DNA of 38,050 nucleotides, taken from positions 281-38,330 of the forward strand of contig DBYT01000131.1 of assembly GCA_002309915.1 (NCBI GenBank), written 5' to 3'. Shown piece after piece: positions 16,073 through 24,088 of the stretch. Below the pieces are notes generated by a model. The model was not told the DNA's origin. It saw nothing but the letters and a program-made list of their open reading frames with translations, and did no database searches. This DNA comes from Bacteroidales bacterium UBA1179 (lineage in GTDB: Bacteria > Bacteroidota > Bacteroidia > Bacteroidales > Bacteroidaceae). A program made the position numbers and the translations under genes. The number at the start of each line of letters is the position of its first letter. The first letter of the stretch is position 1.

Positions 16073-16552
16073 TCAGAATACGATGTAGTAGGCCATTGTA
16101 ACGGAGGCTATCAGTTTCAGGCCTGTTCCCACCAGAAATCCTGCAAATGTGCCCAGTGAGGCCTTGAGTGCATCGGTCGCAGACTTGTTCTCCTGGAACA
16201 TCTCGGCCAGGAATGCGCCTGCAAGACTGCACGGTATCATACCTATGGGTGTTAGGAAAATACCTATTATCATGCCTATCAGGGCACCCTGGCTTCCGGC
16301 TTTGGAGCCTCCGGCCAGTTTGGTGAATCTGGCGGGTACGGTGTAATCCAGAATGGATACGATGACGGTCACTCCCAGCCAGATAAGGACAAAGGTGAGG
16401 GTCATATCGGCCCCGCCCAGTTTGTGGCTGAGGAATGCCAGCAGCAGGCCGACCCAACTCAAAGGAGGTCCGGGAAGCCCCGGAATGATGCTGCCGATAA
16501 TGCCGATAACGGCCAGAATGACGGCAAGAACAATCAGTATGGTTGAAGTCAT
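16073..16552 (-). CDS. DUF456 family membrane protein
   Basis: 159 residues, nearly all hydrophobic, with about four to five membrane segments and glycine zippers (IGIIGSIIPGLPGPPLSW, then GALIGMIIGIFLTPIGMIPC). The IPGLPGP segment near the N-terminus and the GxxxGxFLxPxGxIxG-like centre are typical of DUF456. The function of the family is unknown. The minus-strand ATG at 16550-16552 begins the hydrophobic helix directly. It is read divergently from the DUF3109 gene, with promoter elements less than 40 nt apart, and in the same direction as the hydrolase gene. Confidence 0.85.
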   Translation of the reverse strand: MTSTILIVLAVILAVIGIIGSIIPGLPGPPLSWVGLLLAFLSHKLGGADMTLTFVLIWLGVTVIVSILDYTVPARFTKLAGGSKAGSQGALIGMIIGIFLTPIGMIPCSLAGAFLAEMFQENKSATDALKASLGTFAGFLVGTGLKLIASVTMAYYIVF

Positions 16553-16571
16553 AGTTTGCGCGTTTGGGGGC

Positions 16572-16579
16572 TAAAGGTA
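16572..16579 (-). promoter_or_regulatory. Possible -7 element for the DUF456 gene
   Basis: TACCTTTA on the minus strand, 19 nt before the ATG, differs from TAnnTTTG at the last base. Confidence 0.35.
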
Positions 16580-16592
16580 GCAATTATTTCAC

Positions 16593-16600
16593 TACTTTTG
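16593..16600 (+). promoter_or_regulatory. -7 promoter element directly before the DUF3109 gene
   Basis: TACTTTTG followed by C matches TAnnTTTG. The ATG is only 4 nt downstream (16605), so the predicted transcript would start at or next to the start codon. No TTG -33 box is obvious. Confidence 0.55.
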
Positions 16601-16604
16601 CGCG

Positions 16605-17186
16605 ATGGTTCAGATTCAGGATACGATAGTTTCCCTTGATGTCATTACCAAGGAGTTCTGCTGTGACTTAAAAAAGTGTCACGGAGCATGCTGTATCGAA
16701 GGTGATGCCGGTGCGCCCGTCACTCCGGAGGAGATAGCGCAGATTGAGGAACTCCTGCCTGTCATAAGGGATATGTTATCGGCCGATGCCCTCAAGGCTA
16801 TTGAGGAGAAGGGCATTGCCTATCCCGATCCTGAGGGAGAACTGGTAACGCAGATAGTGAACGGCAAAGACTGCGTCTTTACCTGCTACGATGAGACGGG
16901 TTGCTGCTACTGCGCCATTGAGAAGGCTTACCGTGAGGGAAAGGTGAGTTTCATGAAGCCGGTATCGTGCCACCTGTATCCTATCCGCGTCAAGAAAATC
17001 GGCCCCTACTGGGGACTGAACTATGACCGCTGGGATGTATGCCAGGCTGCTGCCATCAAAGGACACCGTGAACATATTCCGGTTTACAAATGCCTTAAGG
17101 AACCGCTTATACGCCGATTCGGACAGGAGTGGTATGATGAGCTGGAACTTACGGTGGGTGAAATGAAGAAACAGAACATTATATGA
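16605..17186 (+). CDS. DUF3109 family cysteine-rich protein
   Basis: 193 residues. It begins with the family pattern MVQIQDTIVSLDVI. Cysteines are conserved in clusters: FCCDLKKCHGACC near residues 18-30, CVFTCYDETGCCYCAIE near 88-104, SCHLYPIRV and WDVCQAA. This looks like a soluble metal- or Fe-S-binding protein of the YkgJ/DUF3109 zinc-or-iron-binding group; the function is not established. The family N-terminus supports ATG 16605 even though the promoter lies directly upstream. Its stop overlaps the next gene by 4 nt (ATGA), indicating coupling. Confidence 0.9.
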   Translation: MVQIQDTIVSLDVITKEFCCDLKKCHGACCIEGDAGAPVTPEEIAQIEELLPVIRDMLSADALKAIEEKGIAYPDPEGELVTQIVNGKDCVFTCYDETGCCYCAIEKAYREGKVSFMKPVSCHLYPIRVKKIGPYWGLNYDRWDVCQAAAIKGHREHIPVYKCLKEPLIRRFGQEWYDELELTVGEMKKQNII

Positions 17187-17953
17187 ATATGAATAGAAGA
17201 CGATTGGCCGTTTTGCTGGCTGTTTTATGCTCTCTGGTTATGATCTCATGCGGGAGCCGCTACAAGGAGAAACCGTTTGGTGGCTTGAACGGTCGTGTAC
17301 AGAAGGTTACTGTATATCAGCTTATGCCGGAGTTATGGCACGCCAATTTCGATGGCACCGATGTAATGAACATCAACACATCAATCTACGATGTCTACGG
17401 AAATGAGATATGCTCGGTCACGATGGACAGCGCCGGGCGTGTCCAGGTTGAAACGGAGAGCCTGTTCAAGGATGGTGTATGCATACGCAGTTCCCAGAAA
17501 TCGGGCGACAGGACTGTGGCTACCCTCAATCTTATGTCAAAGGATGGAGGCACACTTGTCTATAATAAGGAGATTAACGGCCGCATAACACGTATGAAGG
17601 TTAAGCAGAGCTCATTCCTGCGCCGCCATAAATCAGTGGTTTCCGAGAACGGCGCGGTTACCACGGTCAGCATCTATAAGACAGACCGTCAGGGCTATCC
17701 CGTAAAGATTACAATCACCGACTTACAAAAGGGTATCAAGACTGTTGAGACAAACAAGTTCGATGCCAATCATAACGTGGTGCAGAAAGACCTGTATACG
17801 GAGTATTTAGCCGATGGCATCCATGAGCAGAGATCAGTCATTACTGAATACGGAGATCTGGACGAACACGGTAACTGGAAGGACTGCCGCACATACAATG
17901 AGTTCCGGCTGCCTCTGGAGGTTCTGGTCAGGGAGATTGAATACTGGGAATAA
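17183..17953 (+). CDS. Small lipoprotein of unknown function
   Basis: 256 residues with a lipoprotein signal peptide (basic MNRRR, hydrophobic core, VMISC). The residues after the Cys (GSRYKEK) are basic rather than acidic, so it is more likely periplasmic-facing than surface exposed. The body has repeated strand-turn units of the kind x-Y-D-x-x-G-N and ends with DEHGNWKDCRTYNE and REIEYWE, a pattern common in Bacteroidetes lipoproteins with YD-like repeats. I do not recognise a specific function. The start overlaps the DUF3109 stop (ATGA), and a second ATG at 17189 is an alternative. Confidence 0.8.
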   Translation: MNMNRRRLAVLLAVLCSLVMISCGSRYKEKPFGGLNGRVQKVTVYQLMPELWHANFDGTDVMNINTSIYDVYGNEICSVTMDSAGRVQVETESLFKDGVCIRSSQKSGDRTVATLNLMSKDGGTLVYNKEINGRITRMKVKQSSFLRRHKSVVSENGAVTTVSIYKTDRQGYPVKITITDLQKGIKTVETNKFDANHNVVQKDLYTEYLADGIHEQRSVITEYGDLDEHGNWKDCRTYNEFRLPLEVLVREIEYWE

Positions 17954-17974
17954 AGTTTCTGTATCACAAAATAT

Positions 17975-18000
17975 AAAAGGCGGGTTAACCGCCTTTTTTA
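17975..18000. terminator. Bidirectional terminator between the lipoprotein gene and tRNA-Val
   Basis: A 9-bp stem AAAAGGCGG / CCGCCTTTT with a GTTAA loop, then T residues on the plus strand. The minus strand also ends in a T-rich run, so it can serve the tRNA gene as well. Confidence 0.85.
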
Positions 18001-18004
18001 TTTG

Positions 18005-18079
18005 TGATCCTTAGCAGATTTGAACTGCTGACCTCTTGCCTGTCAAGCAAGCGCTCTAAACCAACTGAGCTAAAGGATC
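18005..18079 (-). tRNA. tRNA-Val (anticodon GAC)
   Basis: A 75-nt cloverleaf on the minus strand: acceptor GATCCTT/AAGGATC, D arm GCTC...GAGC, anticodon stem CTTGC/GCAAG with loop TTGACAG giving anticodon GAC (Val, codons GUC/GUU), five-base variable loop, T arm AGCAG-TTCAAAT-CTGCT, discriminator A. CCA is not encoded. Confidence 0.95.
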
Positions 18080-18098
18080 GGTTTTTCTTAAAGCGCAG

Positions 18099-18128
18099 CA
18101 AAGGTACACTTATTTCCCGAATCTGCAA
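18099..18128 (-). promoter_or_regulatory. Promoter of tRNA-Val
   Basis: On the minus strand a TTG -33 box (18126-18128) and a TACCTTTG -7 element (18099-18106) are 19 nt apart, close to the consensus spacing. The expected 5' leader is about 15 nt. Confidence 0.72.
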
Positions 18129-18156
18129 TATTGGCTCCGTTTTTGCTTGCTGCAGA

Positions 18157-18186
18157 TTGCAAACGGGGTTAAAAATGTATAATTTG
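18157..18186 (+). promoter_or_regulatory. Possible promoter for the SulP transporter
   Basis: TTG at 18157-18159 and TATAATTTG at 18178-18186 are 18 nt apart. The -7 resembles but does not exactly match TAnnTTTG. A second weak candidate, TAATTTCG, lies at 18243-18250. The leader is long (over 100 nt from the first site). I see no riboswitch in it. Confidence 0.4.
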
Positions 18187-18316
18187 CACAATATTATGAA
18201 GTTGTGCATAGGACAAGCGTTACAATGAGACCGGAAAATGTGTAATTTCGCGGCCGAAAATTGAAAAGTAACAAAAACAGTGTCGGCAAAGGGCCGGCAA
18301 AAACGACGTCAACTTT

Positions 18317-19993
18317 ATGAATATCAAAGGTTTCCAACCTAAACTGTTCTCTACTCTCAAGAACGGTTACAACAAACAGACTCTTGTTCAGGACCTGCTC
18401 GCAGGTGTAATTGTCGGTATAGTGGCTCTGCCGCTTGCCATTGCATTCGGTATAGCATCGGGAGCTACTCCTGAGGCCGGTATCCTCACTGCTATCGTAG
18501 CGGGTTTCATCATCTCCTTTTTTGGCGGAAGCAAGGTTCAGATAGGCGGTCCCACCGGAGCGTTCATCGTGATCGTGTACGGTATCATACAGGATTACGG
18601 CATGAACGGCTTGTGCATTGCAACCTTCATGGCAGGTGCGTTCCTTATACTCATGGGCATCCTGCATCTGGGAACCATCATCAAATATATCCCTTATCCC
18701 ATAGTCGTGGGCTTTACAAGCGGTATCGCCCTGACAATATTCGCTACCCAGATCAAAGATCTGTTCGGACTCCAGATTGAGAGTGTTCCTGCAGGTTTCC
18801 TTGACAAGTGGGTGGTTTATTTCCAGAACTTCGATACGGTAAGCTGGTGGTCACTCCTTATTGGTGTGGGCAGCATACTGATTATCGTTTTCACTCCCAA
18901 GATCAGTCGTAAAATTCCTGGTTCTCTTGTGGCAATCATCATTATGACAATTGTCTGCCTTATCCTGCGCGGTGTTGGCGTAGAGGGCATAGAGACCATC
19001 GGTGACCGTTTCTCAATATCAACCCAACTGCCTCAGGCCGAGGTTCCCAAAATCAACTGGGACAGCATCCGTCGCCTGGCTCAGCCGGCCATGGTAATTG
19101 CCATGTTGGGTGCAATTGAGTCACTGCTCTCAGCAGCAGTAGCCGATGGCGTGATTGGTGACCGTCACGACAGCAACCAGGAACTTGTGGCACAGGGTAT
19201 TGCCAATATGGTATCACCTCTGATAGGCGGTATACCTGCCACAGGCGCAATAGCACGAACCATGACCAACATCAACAACGGCGGGCGCACTCCGGTGGCA
19301 GGTATTGCGCACGCCATTGTATTGGCTTTAATCTACCTGTTCCTTATGCCGCTGGTAAAGTTCATACCTATGGCTTGCCTGGCCGGAATCCTGGTAGTCG
19401 TATCATACAACATGAGTGAGTGGCGCAGCTTCAAGGCCATCCTCAAGAACCCCAAGTCCGATATCATCGTACTGCTGGTAACATTCTTCCTGACTGTGAT
19501 ATTCGACCTTACCGTCGCAATCGAGGTTGGCGTACTGATTGCCTGCCTGCTCTGCATGAAGCGTATGGCCGAGACCACCAACGTGTCAGTGCTCAGTGAT
19601 GAGATCGATCCCAACGCCGATTCTGACGTTCAGGGCAATCTGGATCACCTGACCATCCCCGAGGGTGTCAAGGTGTATGAGATTAACGGTCCCTATTTCT
19701 TTGGCATCGGTAACAAGTTCGAGGAGATGATGGGTGATATGGGCGGTCGCGCAAAGGTTCGCATAATCCGTATGCGTAAGGTTCCGTTCATTGATTCAAC
19801 AGGCGTGCACAACCTCTCAAATATGTGCAAGATGTGTTCTCAGATGGGTGTCAAGGTTGTATTGAGCGGTGTCAATCCCAAGGTGATGAAAGTCATCGAA
19901 GACGCCGGAATGGATGAAGTTGTAGGTAAGGAGAATATCTGCAGCCACATCAATATCGCACTCAAGCGAGCCGAGGAAATCCTGGCCGAGTAA
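18317..19993 (+). CDS. SulP family anion transporter with STAS domain
   Basis: 558 residues. Residues ~20-430 are the SLC26/SulP membrane domain with about 14 helices, including the N-terminal signature LLAGVIVGIVALPLAIAFGIASG, the KVQIGGPTGAFIV segment and IPATGAIARTMTNINNGGRTP. Residues ~440-555 are a cytoplasmic STAS domain with the loop VPFIDSTGVHNL. SulP proteins carry sulfate, bicarbonate, chloride or dicarboxylates; the sequence alone does not separate these, and the neighbours (tRNA-Val and the dcw cluster) give no hint. It is probably monocistronic, with its own promoter region and terminator. Confidence 0.93.
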   Translation: MNIKGFQPKLFSTLKNGYNKQTLVQDLLAGVIVGIVALPLAIAFGIASGATPEAGILTAIVAGFIISFFGGSKVQIGGPTGAFIVIVYGIIQDYGMNGLCIATFMAGAFLILMGILHLGTIIKYIPYPIVVGFTSGIALTIFATQIKDLFGLQIESVPAGFLDKWVVYFQNFDTVSWWSLLIGVGSILIIVFTPKISRKIPGSLVAIIIMTIVCLILRGVGVEGIETIGDRFSISTQLPQAEVPKINWDSIRRLAQPAMVIAMLGAIESLLSAAVADGVIGDRHDSNQELVAQGIANMVSPLIGGIPATGAIARTMTNINNGGRTPVAGIAHAIVLALIYLFLMPLVKFIPMACLAGILVVVSYNMSEWRSFKAILKNPKSDIIVLLVTFFLTVIFDLTVAIEVGVLIACLLCMKRMAETTNVSVLSDEIDPNADSDVQGNLDHLTIPEGVKVYEINGPYFFGIGNKFEEMMGDMGGRAKVRIIRMRKVPFIDSTGVHNLSNMCKMCSQMGVKVVLSGVNPKVMKVIEDAGMDEVVGKENICSHINIALKRAEEILAE

Positions 19994-20015
19994 AAGGTAG
20001 TTTTCAACAGGTTAT

Positions 20016-20066
20016 ACAGTTGGCCCGAACCAGCACTTCAGCTGATTCGGGCCAATTGTTTGTTAT
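20016..20066 (+). terminator. Terminator after the SulP gene
   Basis: A 14-bp stem ACAGTTGGCCCGAA / TTCGGGCCAATTGT (one G-T pair) with a 16-nt loop and a modest T-rich tail. Confidence 0.75.
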
Positions 20067-20116
20067 TTAGCGAGTTGAGTTATCAACTGATTGTTAAAAA
20101 CTTTTTTAAATAAAAA

Positions 20117-20141
20117 GTGGGGCAAAGTGGGTTAAAGTGGG
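20117..20141 (+). promoter_or_regulatory. MraZ-binding box: three GTGGG repeats with 10-bp period
   Basis: GTGGG at 20117, 20127 and 20137, each separated by five bases. MraZ octamers are known to bind three or four TGGGN-type repeats spaced about one helical turn apart ahead of their own operon. The last repeat ends 11 nt before the -7 element, so it overlaps the -33 region and would repress. Confidence 0.88.
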
Positions 20142-20152
20142 TGAAATTGTTT

Positions 20153-20160
20153 TAACTTTG
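20153..20160 (+). promoter_or_regulatory. -7 promoter element of the dcw operon
   Basis: TAACTTTG matches TAnnTTTG, 28 nt before the mraZ ATG. The -33 region is occupied by the GTGGG repeats. Confidence 0.68.
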
Positions 20161-20188
20161 AAACCGAATATCGATTATCGGCATAAAA

Positions 20189-20644
20189 ATGAGCTTCATA
20201 GGTCAGTTCCCCGTACGTCTGGACGCAAAGAACAGAGCGTTCATGCCCGCCGGATTCCGCCGCATCCTGCAGCAGTCCGAGAGCCAGACACTGGTGGTCC
20301 GCAAGGACTACTTTGAGAACTGTCTTGTGGTTTATCCTGCAGCACAGTGGCAGGAGGAGATTGCAAAGGTGCGTGCCAAGCTGAACCGTTTTGACGGAAA
20401 CCAGCAGATGGTATACCGCAAACTTGTATCTGAGGCTCAGGAAGTGCAGCTGGACAGCAACGGACGCATGCTGTTGCCGCAGGCCTTGCTTGACAAGGTG
20501 GGCATCAAGCAGGATGCTCTGTTTGTAGGAATGGAGCAGACCATAGAGATATGGGCTCCTGACATTGCGGCTACGGAGAGCAAGCAGCCGTTCATGTCGG
20601 ACAGCGATTTTGCCGATAACCTGAAAAAATTCATGACTGAGTGA
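20189..20644 (+). CDS. mraZ: Transcriptional regulator MraZ
   Basis: 151 residues, typical length. It has two SpoVT/AbrB-like repeats: residues ~4-50 (GQFPVRLDAKNRAFMPAGFR) and ~75-125 (QEVQLDSNGRMLLPQALL), each with the D-x-x-x-R-x-x-x-P core motif. MraZ forms ring-shaped oligomers and controls its own dcw operon through repeated GTGGG sites, which are present just upstream. It is the first gene of the division/cell-wall cluster; rsmH begins 25 nt after its stop. Confidence 0.96.
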   Translation: MSFIGQFPVRLDAKNRAFMPAGFRRILQQSESQTLVVRKDYFENCLVVYPAAQWQEEIAKVRAKLNRFDGNQQMVYRKLVSEAQEVQLDSNGRMLLPQALLDKVGIKQDALFVGMEQTIEIWAPDIAATESKQPFMSDSDFADNLKKFMTE

Positions 20645-20669
20645 TACGTACTATACACATAACAGGTAA

Positions 20670-20684
20670 GTGGACACAAGTGGG
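20670..20684 (+). promoter_or_regulatory. Possible secondary MraZ half-box on the rsmH start codon
   Basis: GTGGA-N5-GTGGG keeps the 10-bp period of the main MraZ box, with two units. The first unit is the rsmH GTG start codon itself. It could be chance. Confidence 0.3.
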
Positions 20685-21578
20685 ACATATCATGTGCCGG
20701 TTCTTCTCAGACAGAGTGTAGAAGGACTTGTGGTGGACCCTGACGGGGTCTATGTGGATGCCACCTTCGGTGGTGGTGGCCACTCACGCGAGATAGTGTC
20801 CCGACTCAGCAGCAAAGGTCATCTGTACGGTTTCGACCAGGATGCCGATACCATGAACAACATAATCCGTGACGACCGCTTTACTTTCGTCTATTCCAAT
20901 TTCCGTTACATGCCCAATTTCATGCGCTGGTACGGCCATGAGAAGGTTACGGGCATTCTTGCCGATCTGGGCGTTTCATGGCATCACTTTGATGACAGCA
21001 CACGCGGATTCTCATTCCGTTTCGAGGGGCCCATTGATATGCGCATGAACCAGAAGGAGGGGATGAAGGCATCGGACGTACTCAATGAGTACCCCGAGGA
21101 GAAGCTGGCACAGTTGTTCTGGCTGTACGGTGAACTGCAGAACGGACGTCAGGTGGCCTCTGCCATCGGCCGTGCCCGTAAGAACAGCCGCCTGGAGACT
21201 GTCACACAGCTGCTGGATGCCGTCCGTCCGGTTATAGGACGTGAACGTGAAAAGAAAGATACCGCCAAACTGTTCCAGGCTCTGCGTATGGAGGTGAACC
21301 ATGAGGTTGACGCCCTGCGTGAGATGCTGACCGGTGCAGTGGGACTGCTTGACAAGGGCGGACGTCTGGTGGTGATAACATATCACTCCATCGAGGACCG
21401 CATGGTCAAGAACCTGATGAAGAGCGGAAACATAGAGGGTGATATAGAGACGGATTTCTACGGAAACCGTCTGGTGCCGTTCAAGGCCATAGGGAAACCT
21501 GTTATTCCCGATGCTGCCGAGCAGGCTGCCAACCCGCGTTCCCGCAGTGCCAAACTGAGAATAGCCGAGAAGATCTGA
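20670..21578 (+). CDS. rsmH: 16S rRNA (cytosine(1402)-N(4))-methyltransferase RsmH
   Basis: 302 residues. It uses SAM to methylate N4 of C1402 in 16S rRNA. The family start YHVPVLLRQSVEGL, the SAM motif VDATFGGGGHSREI, the ADLGVSWHHFDDSTRGFSF block, the LFQALRMEVNHE helix and the C-terminal VITYHSIEDRMVK are all present. The start is GTG 20670: an in-frame TAA lies directly before it and no ATG precedes the conserved YHVPVLL. It sits between mraZ and ftsL, as in most dcw clusters. Confidence 0.96.
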   Translation: MDTSGTYHVPVLLRQSVEGLVVDPDGVYVDATFGGGGHSREIVSRLSSKGHLYGFDQDADTMNNIIRDDRFTFVYSNFRYMPNFMRWYGHEKVTGILADLGVSWHHFDDSTRGFSFRFEGPIDMRMNQKEGMKASDVLNEYPEEKLAQLFWLYGELQNGRQVASAIGRARKNSRLETVTQLLDAVRPVIGREREKKDTAKLFQALRMEVNHEVDALREMLTGAVGLLDKGGRLVVITYHSIEDRMVKNLMKSGNIEGDIETDFYGNRLVPFKAIGKPVIPDAAEQAANPRSRSAKLRIAEKI

Positions 21579-21579
21579 T

Positions 21580-21900
21580 ATGGAAGATGCTACGCAGAAC
21601 ACCGTAAAGCGCAAGGGACTGATGAAGTCCATGCCGGATCTTATCCAGCGCAATTTCTGGCTGCTGCTGGAGATTCTGGGTTGCGTTATCTTCTATATCG
21701 GCAACCGATATGCATACCAGCGTGACCAGGCTTACGCTGAAAGACTCAGACGCGAGCTGGTGGACATGCAGTACCAGACTCTGAATACCACGAGTGACGT
21801 ATCGGCCAAGAGTAAACCGTCATACGTGGAGAAAGTGGCTACCCGGAACGGCTCCGGACTGCAGCCCAGTACAGAACCGCCGTACAAACTGCCCAAATGA
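21580..21900 (+). CDS. ftsL: FtsL-like divisome protein
   Basis: 106 residues with one membrane helix (roughly residues 25-45, FWLLLEILGCVIFYIGNRYA) after a short basic cytoplasmic segment, then a short helical stretch likely to form a coiled coil and a polar Pro-rich tail. Size, topology and position between rsmH and the PBP gene match Bacteroidetes FtsL-like proteins; primary sequence similarity in this family is low. The start is 1 nt after the rsmH stop, and the stop overlaps the next ATG by 4 nt. Confidence 0.85.
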   Translation: MEDATQNTVKRKGLMKSMPDLIQRNFWLLLEILGCVIFYIGNRYAYQRDQAYAERLRRELVDMQYQTLNTTSDVSAKSKPSYVEKVATRNGSGLQPSTEPPYKLPK

Positions 21901-24083
21901 ATATGGCTGAAAAGGACGATGCACGCAAGCAGGAGAAGAAGAGGGTATCCCGAAAATACCTCTCTCTGTTCCTGCTCATGCTTGTGTGGGGCGCTCTCAT
22001 AATCATCAAGATGGTTATGGTCATGTTCGGCGAGAGACAGTACTGGAATGATGTGGAGCGTAACATGACTCCGGTCAACAGGGTTATCGAACCGCGTCGC
22101 GGCAATATCCTGAGTGATGAGGGACTGCTGCTGGCAAGCAGTATGAAGCAGTACCGCATATTCCTGGATTTCCGTACGGCCGAGAAGGATGAGGCGCGTG
22201 CCAGAAAGGACCAGATGCGTAAGGACACGCTCTACACCAAGCATCTGGCCGAGTTCGCACGTCAGATGCACGAGATATTCCCCAAGTACTCGATTCAGGA
22301 GTTTGCAGACCACTATCAGAAAGGTTATGAGTCCAAGTCACATTCATGGCTCCTCCTGCCCGGAACATCAAGAAACTCATATCCCGTTTCATACAACCAG
22401 TACAAGTCGCTTGTAAAGACCGTTTGGCTCAAACCCAAGTATGAGATGTGGTTCTACAGCGCCGAGTCCAAGATATCACGTCAGAAACCGTTCGGTGCCC
22501 TGGCCGCACGTACCATAGGTAGCATGTATGAGGCCAAGGACTCGGCCCGTAACGGTCTGGAACTCTCGTTTGACTCGCTTCTGCGCGGTGTTCCGGGACG
22601 AGGGCATCAGGAGAAGGTGCAGAACGTTACCCGTATGGTGGCCGATGTTCCTCAGATTGACGGCTGTGACGTACACACCACTATCAACGTGGATATGCAG
22701 GATATTGCCGAGGTTGCACTGCGCAAGGTGATGGATACTCACAACGCCGCCTCGGGCATCGTGGTGCTGATGGAGGTCAAGACGGGTGACATCAAGGCCA
22801 TGGCCAGTCTCACCAAGACGGCTCCCGGTCAGTTTGATGAGATACAGAACAATGCGGTCAGGGAGATATACGAGCCCGGTTCCACATTCAAACCCGTATC
22901 CATGATGGTGGCGCTTGATGCAGGTAAGATAAACCTCAAGGACAGTGTCTACTGCGAGAAGGGTGTCTATACCGGATTCGGCGGTTCCCGTATGACCGAT
23001 TCACATGAGTACGGATGGCTGGATGTTCCGCATATCATAGCCAATTCCAGCAATATCGGCACATCAAAACTGATACATGCCGCTTATAAGGATAATCCGC
23101 AGGAGTTTGTGGACGGTGTCTACCGCACAGGAATCAACACCCATTTCGGACTGCAGCTTACCGGTACGGCAGCGCCTGTGATAAGACGTGACGGCTACTG
23201 GGATGCCACACGCCTGCCCTGGATGTCGATAGGTTACAACACACAGCTGCCTGTCATCAATACTCTGGCGTTCTACAACGGCATAGCCAACGGCGGCTGT
23301 ATGGTGGCTCCGCGTCTGGTTACCAGGGTTACCCGTGAGGATGAGGTGGTAAAGGAGTTCCCCGTGGAGGTGGTGGTACGCCATATGTGCAAGGACGAGA
23401 CTCTGGCTAAGGTAAAGAGCATGCTGGAGCTTGTGGTGATTGACGGTACCGGAAAGAATGCCGGTTCAAAATACTTCACGGTTGCCGGAAAGACCGGTAC
23501 GGCACAGCTCTCACAGGGCTCGGCCGGTTACAGGGACGGACCGCGCAGATACATGGTATCGTTCTGCGGTTATTTCCCGGCCGATAACCCTCAATACTCA
23601 TGCATAGTATCGGTTCGTACCGACGGCGGTGCGGCAGGCGGTGCCACATGGGCCGCTCCCGCATTCCATGAGATATCCGAGAAGGTTATGGCCAGTCGTA
23701 ACCTGAGGGATGTGCATGAGGCGTATGACTCCGTCCGTCAGTTCATACCCAAGGTTATGCCGGGTGATCTGGCCAAGGCAAGCACAGTGCTCAAGGGACT
23801 TGGCAAGAAAAACCTGATGCGCAAAATTGACCGTTCACTGCCTGACAGCATATGGGGATCGGTCAGTTCCGATTCGGGCCGATACGTGATGAACTATGTG
23901 GAGTACGCTGAAGGCGTTGTTCCCGATGTACGCGGGATGGGGGCATCGGACGCCCTTTATCTGCTGGAGCGTATGGGAATGAGAGTGAGCATAGAGGGCG
24001 TGGGTAAGGTAAAGACCCAGGTTCCTTCACGCAATACCCGTTTCAGGAAGGGTGACAGAATACAGTTAACATTATCAATGTGA
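21897..24083 (+). CDS. ftsI: Division transpeptidase (FtsI/PBP3-type) with C-terminal PASTA domain
   Basis: 728 residues. One N-terminal membrane anchor (~residues 22-42), a PBP dimerisation domain beginning IEPRRGNILSDEG, and a transpeptidase domain with the catalytic S329-T-F-K, S384-S-N and K532-T-G-T motifs. The last ~55 residues (VVPDVRGMGASDALYLLERMGM onward) form a PASTA domain, common in Bacteroidetes FtsI. It cross-links septal peptidoglycan together with FtsW. The start overlaps ftsL (ATGA); ATG 21903 is an alternative six bases in. Confidence 0.95.
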   Translation: MNMAEKDDARKQEKKRVSRKYLSLFLLMLVWGALIIIKMVMVMFGERQYWNDVERNMTPVNRVIEPRRGNILSDEGLLLASSMKQYRIFLDFRTAEKDEARARKDQMRKDTLYTKHLAEFARQMHEIFPKYSIQEFADHYQKGYESKSHSWLLLPGTSRNSYPVSYNQYKSLVKTVWLKPKYEMWFYSAESKISRQKPFGALAARTIGSMYEAKDSARNGLELSFDSLLRGVPGRGHQEKVQNVTRMVADVPQIDGCDVHTTINVDMQDIAEVALRKVMDTHNAASGIVVLMEVKTGDIKAMASLTKTAPGQFDEIQNNAVREIYEPGSTFKPVSMMVALDAGKINLKDSVYCEKGVYTGFGGSRMTDSHEYGWLDVPHIIANSSNIGTSKLIHAAYKDNPQEFVDGVYRTGINTHFGLQLTGTAAPVIRRDGYWDATRLPWMSIGYNTQLPVINTLAFYNGIANGGCMVAPRLVTRVTREDEVVKEFPVEVVVRHMCKDETLAKVKSMLELVVIDGTGKNAGSKYFTVAGKTGTAQLSQGSAGYRDGPRRYMVSFCGYFPADNPQYSCIVSVRTDGGAAGGATWAAPAFHEISEKVMASRNLRDVHEAYDSVRQFIPKVMPGDLAKASTVLKGLGKKNLMRKIDRSLPDSIWGSVSSDSGRYVMNYVEYAEGVVPDVRGMGASDALYLLERMGMRVSIEGVGKVKTQVPSRNTRFRKGDRIQLTLSM

Positions 24084-24088
24084 CATAT

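Noticed and set aside
16035..16583. A 182-codon minus-strand frame overlapping the DUF456 gene
   Set aside because: It is an out-of-frame shadow; its translation is polar and unrelated to any family, while the DUF456 frame gives clean membrane helices.
18005..18079. tRNA-Asp, from the GTC seen on the plus strand
   Set aside because: The tRNA is on the minus strand; its anticodon loop TTGACAG gives GAC, which is valine.
18080..18316. Possible riboswitch in the long leader of the SulP gene
   Set aside because: No conserved riboswitch core or strong multi-stem structure could be recognised; the region mainly holds the tRNA-Val promoter and weak promoter candidates.
20073..20088. Hairpin AGTTGA-GTTA-TCAACT as a second terminator after the SulP gene
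   Set aside because: The stem is only 6 bp and A/T-rich with no immediate T-run; the stronger stem at 20016-20059 already explains termination.
21012..21653. A 213-codon minus-strand frame antisense to rsmH
   Set aside because: rsmH is complete and conserved on the plus strand; the antisense translation has no recognisable features.
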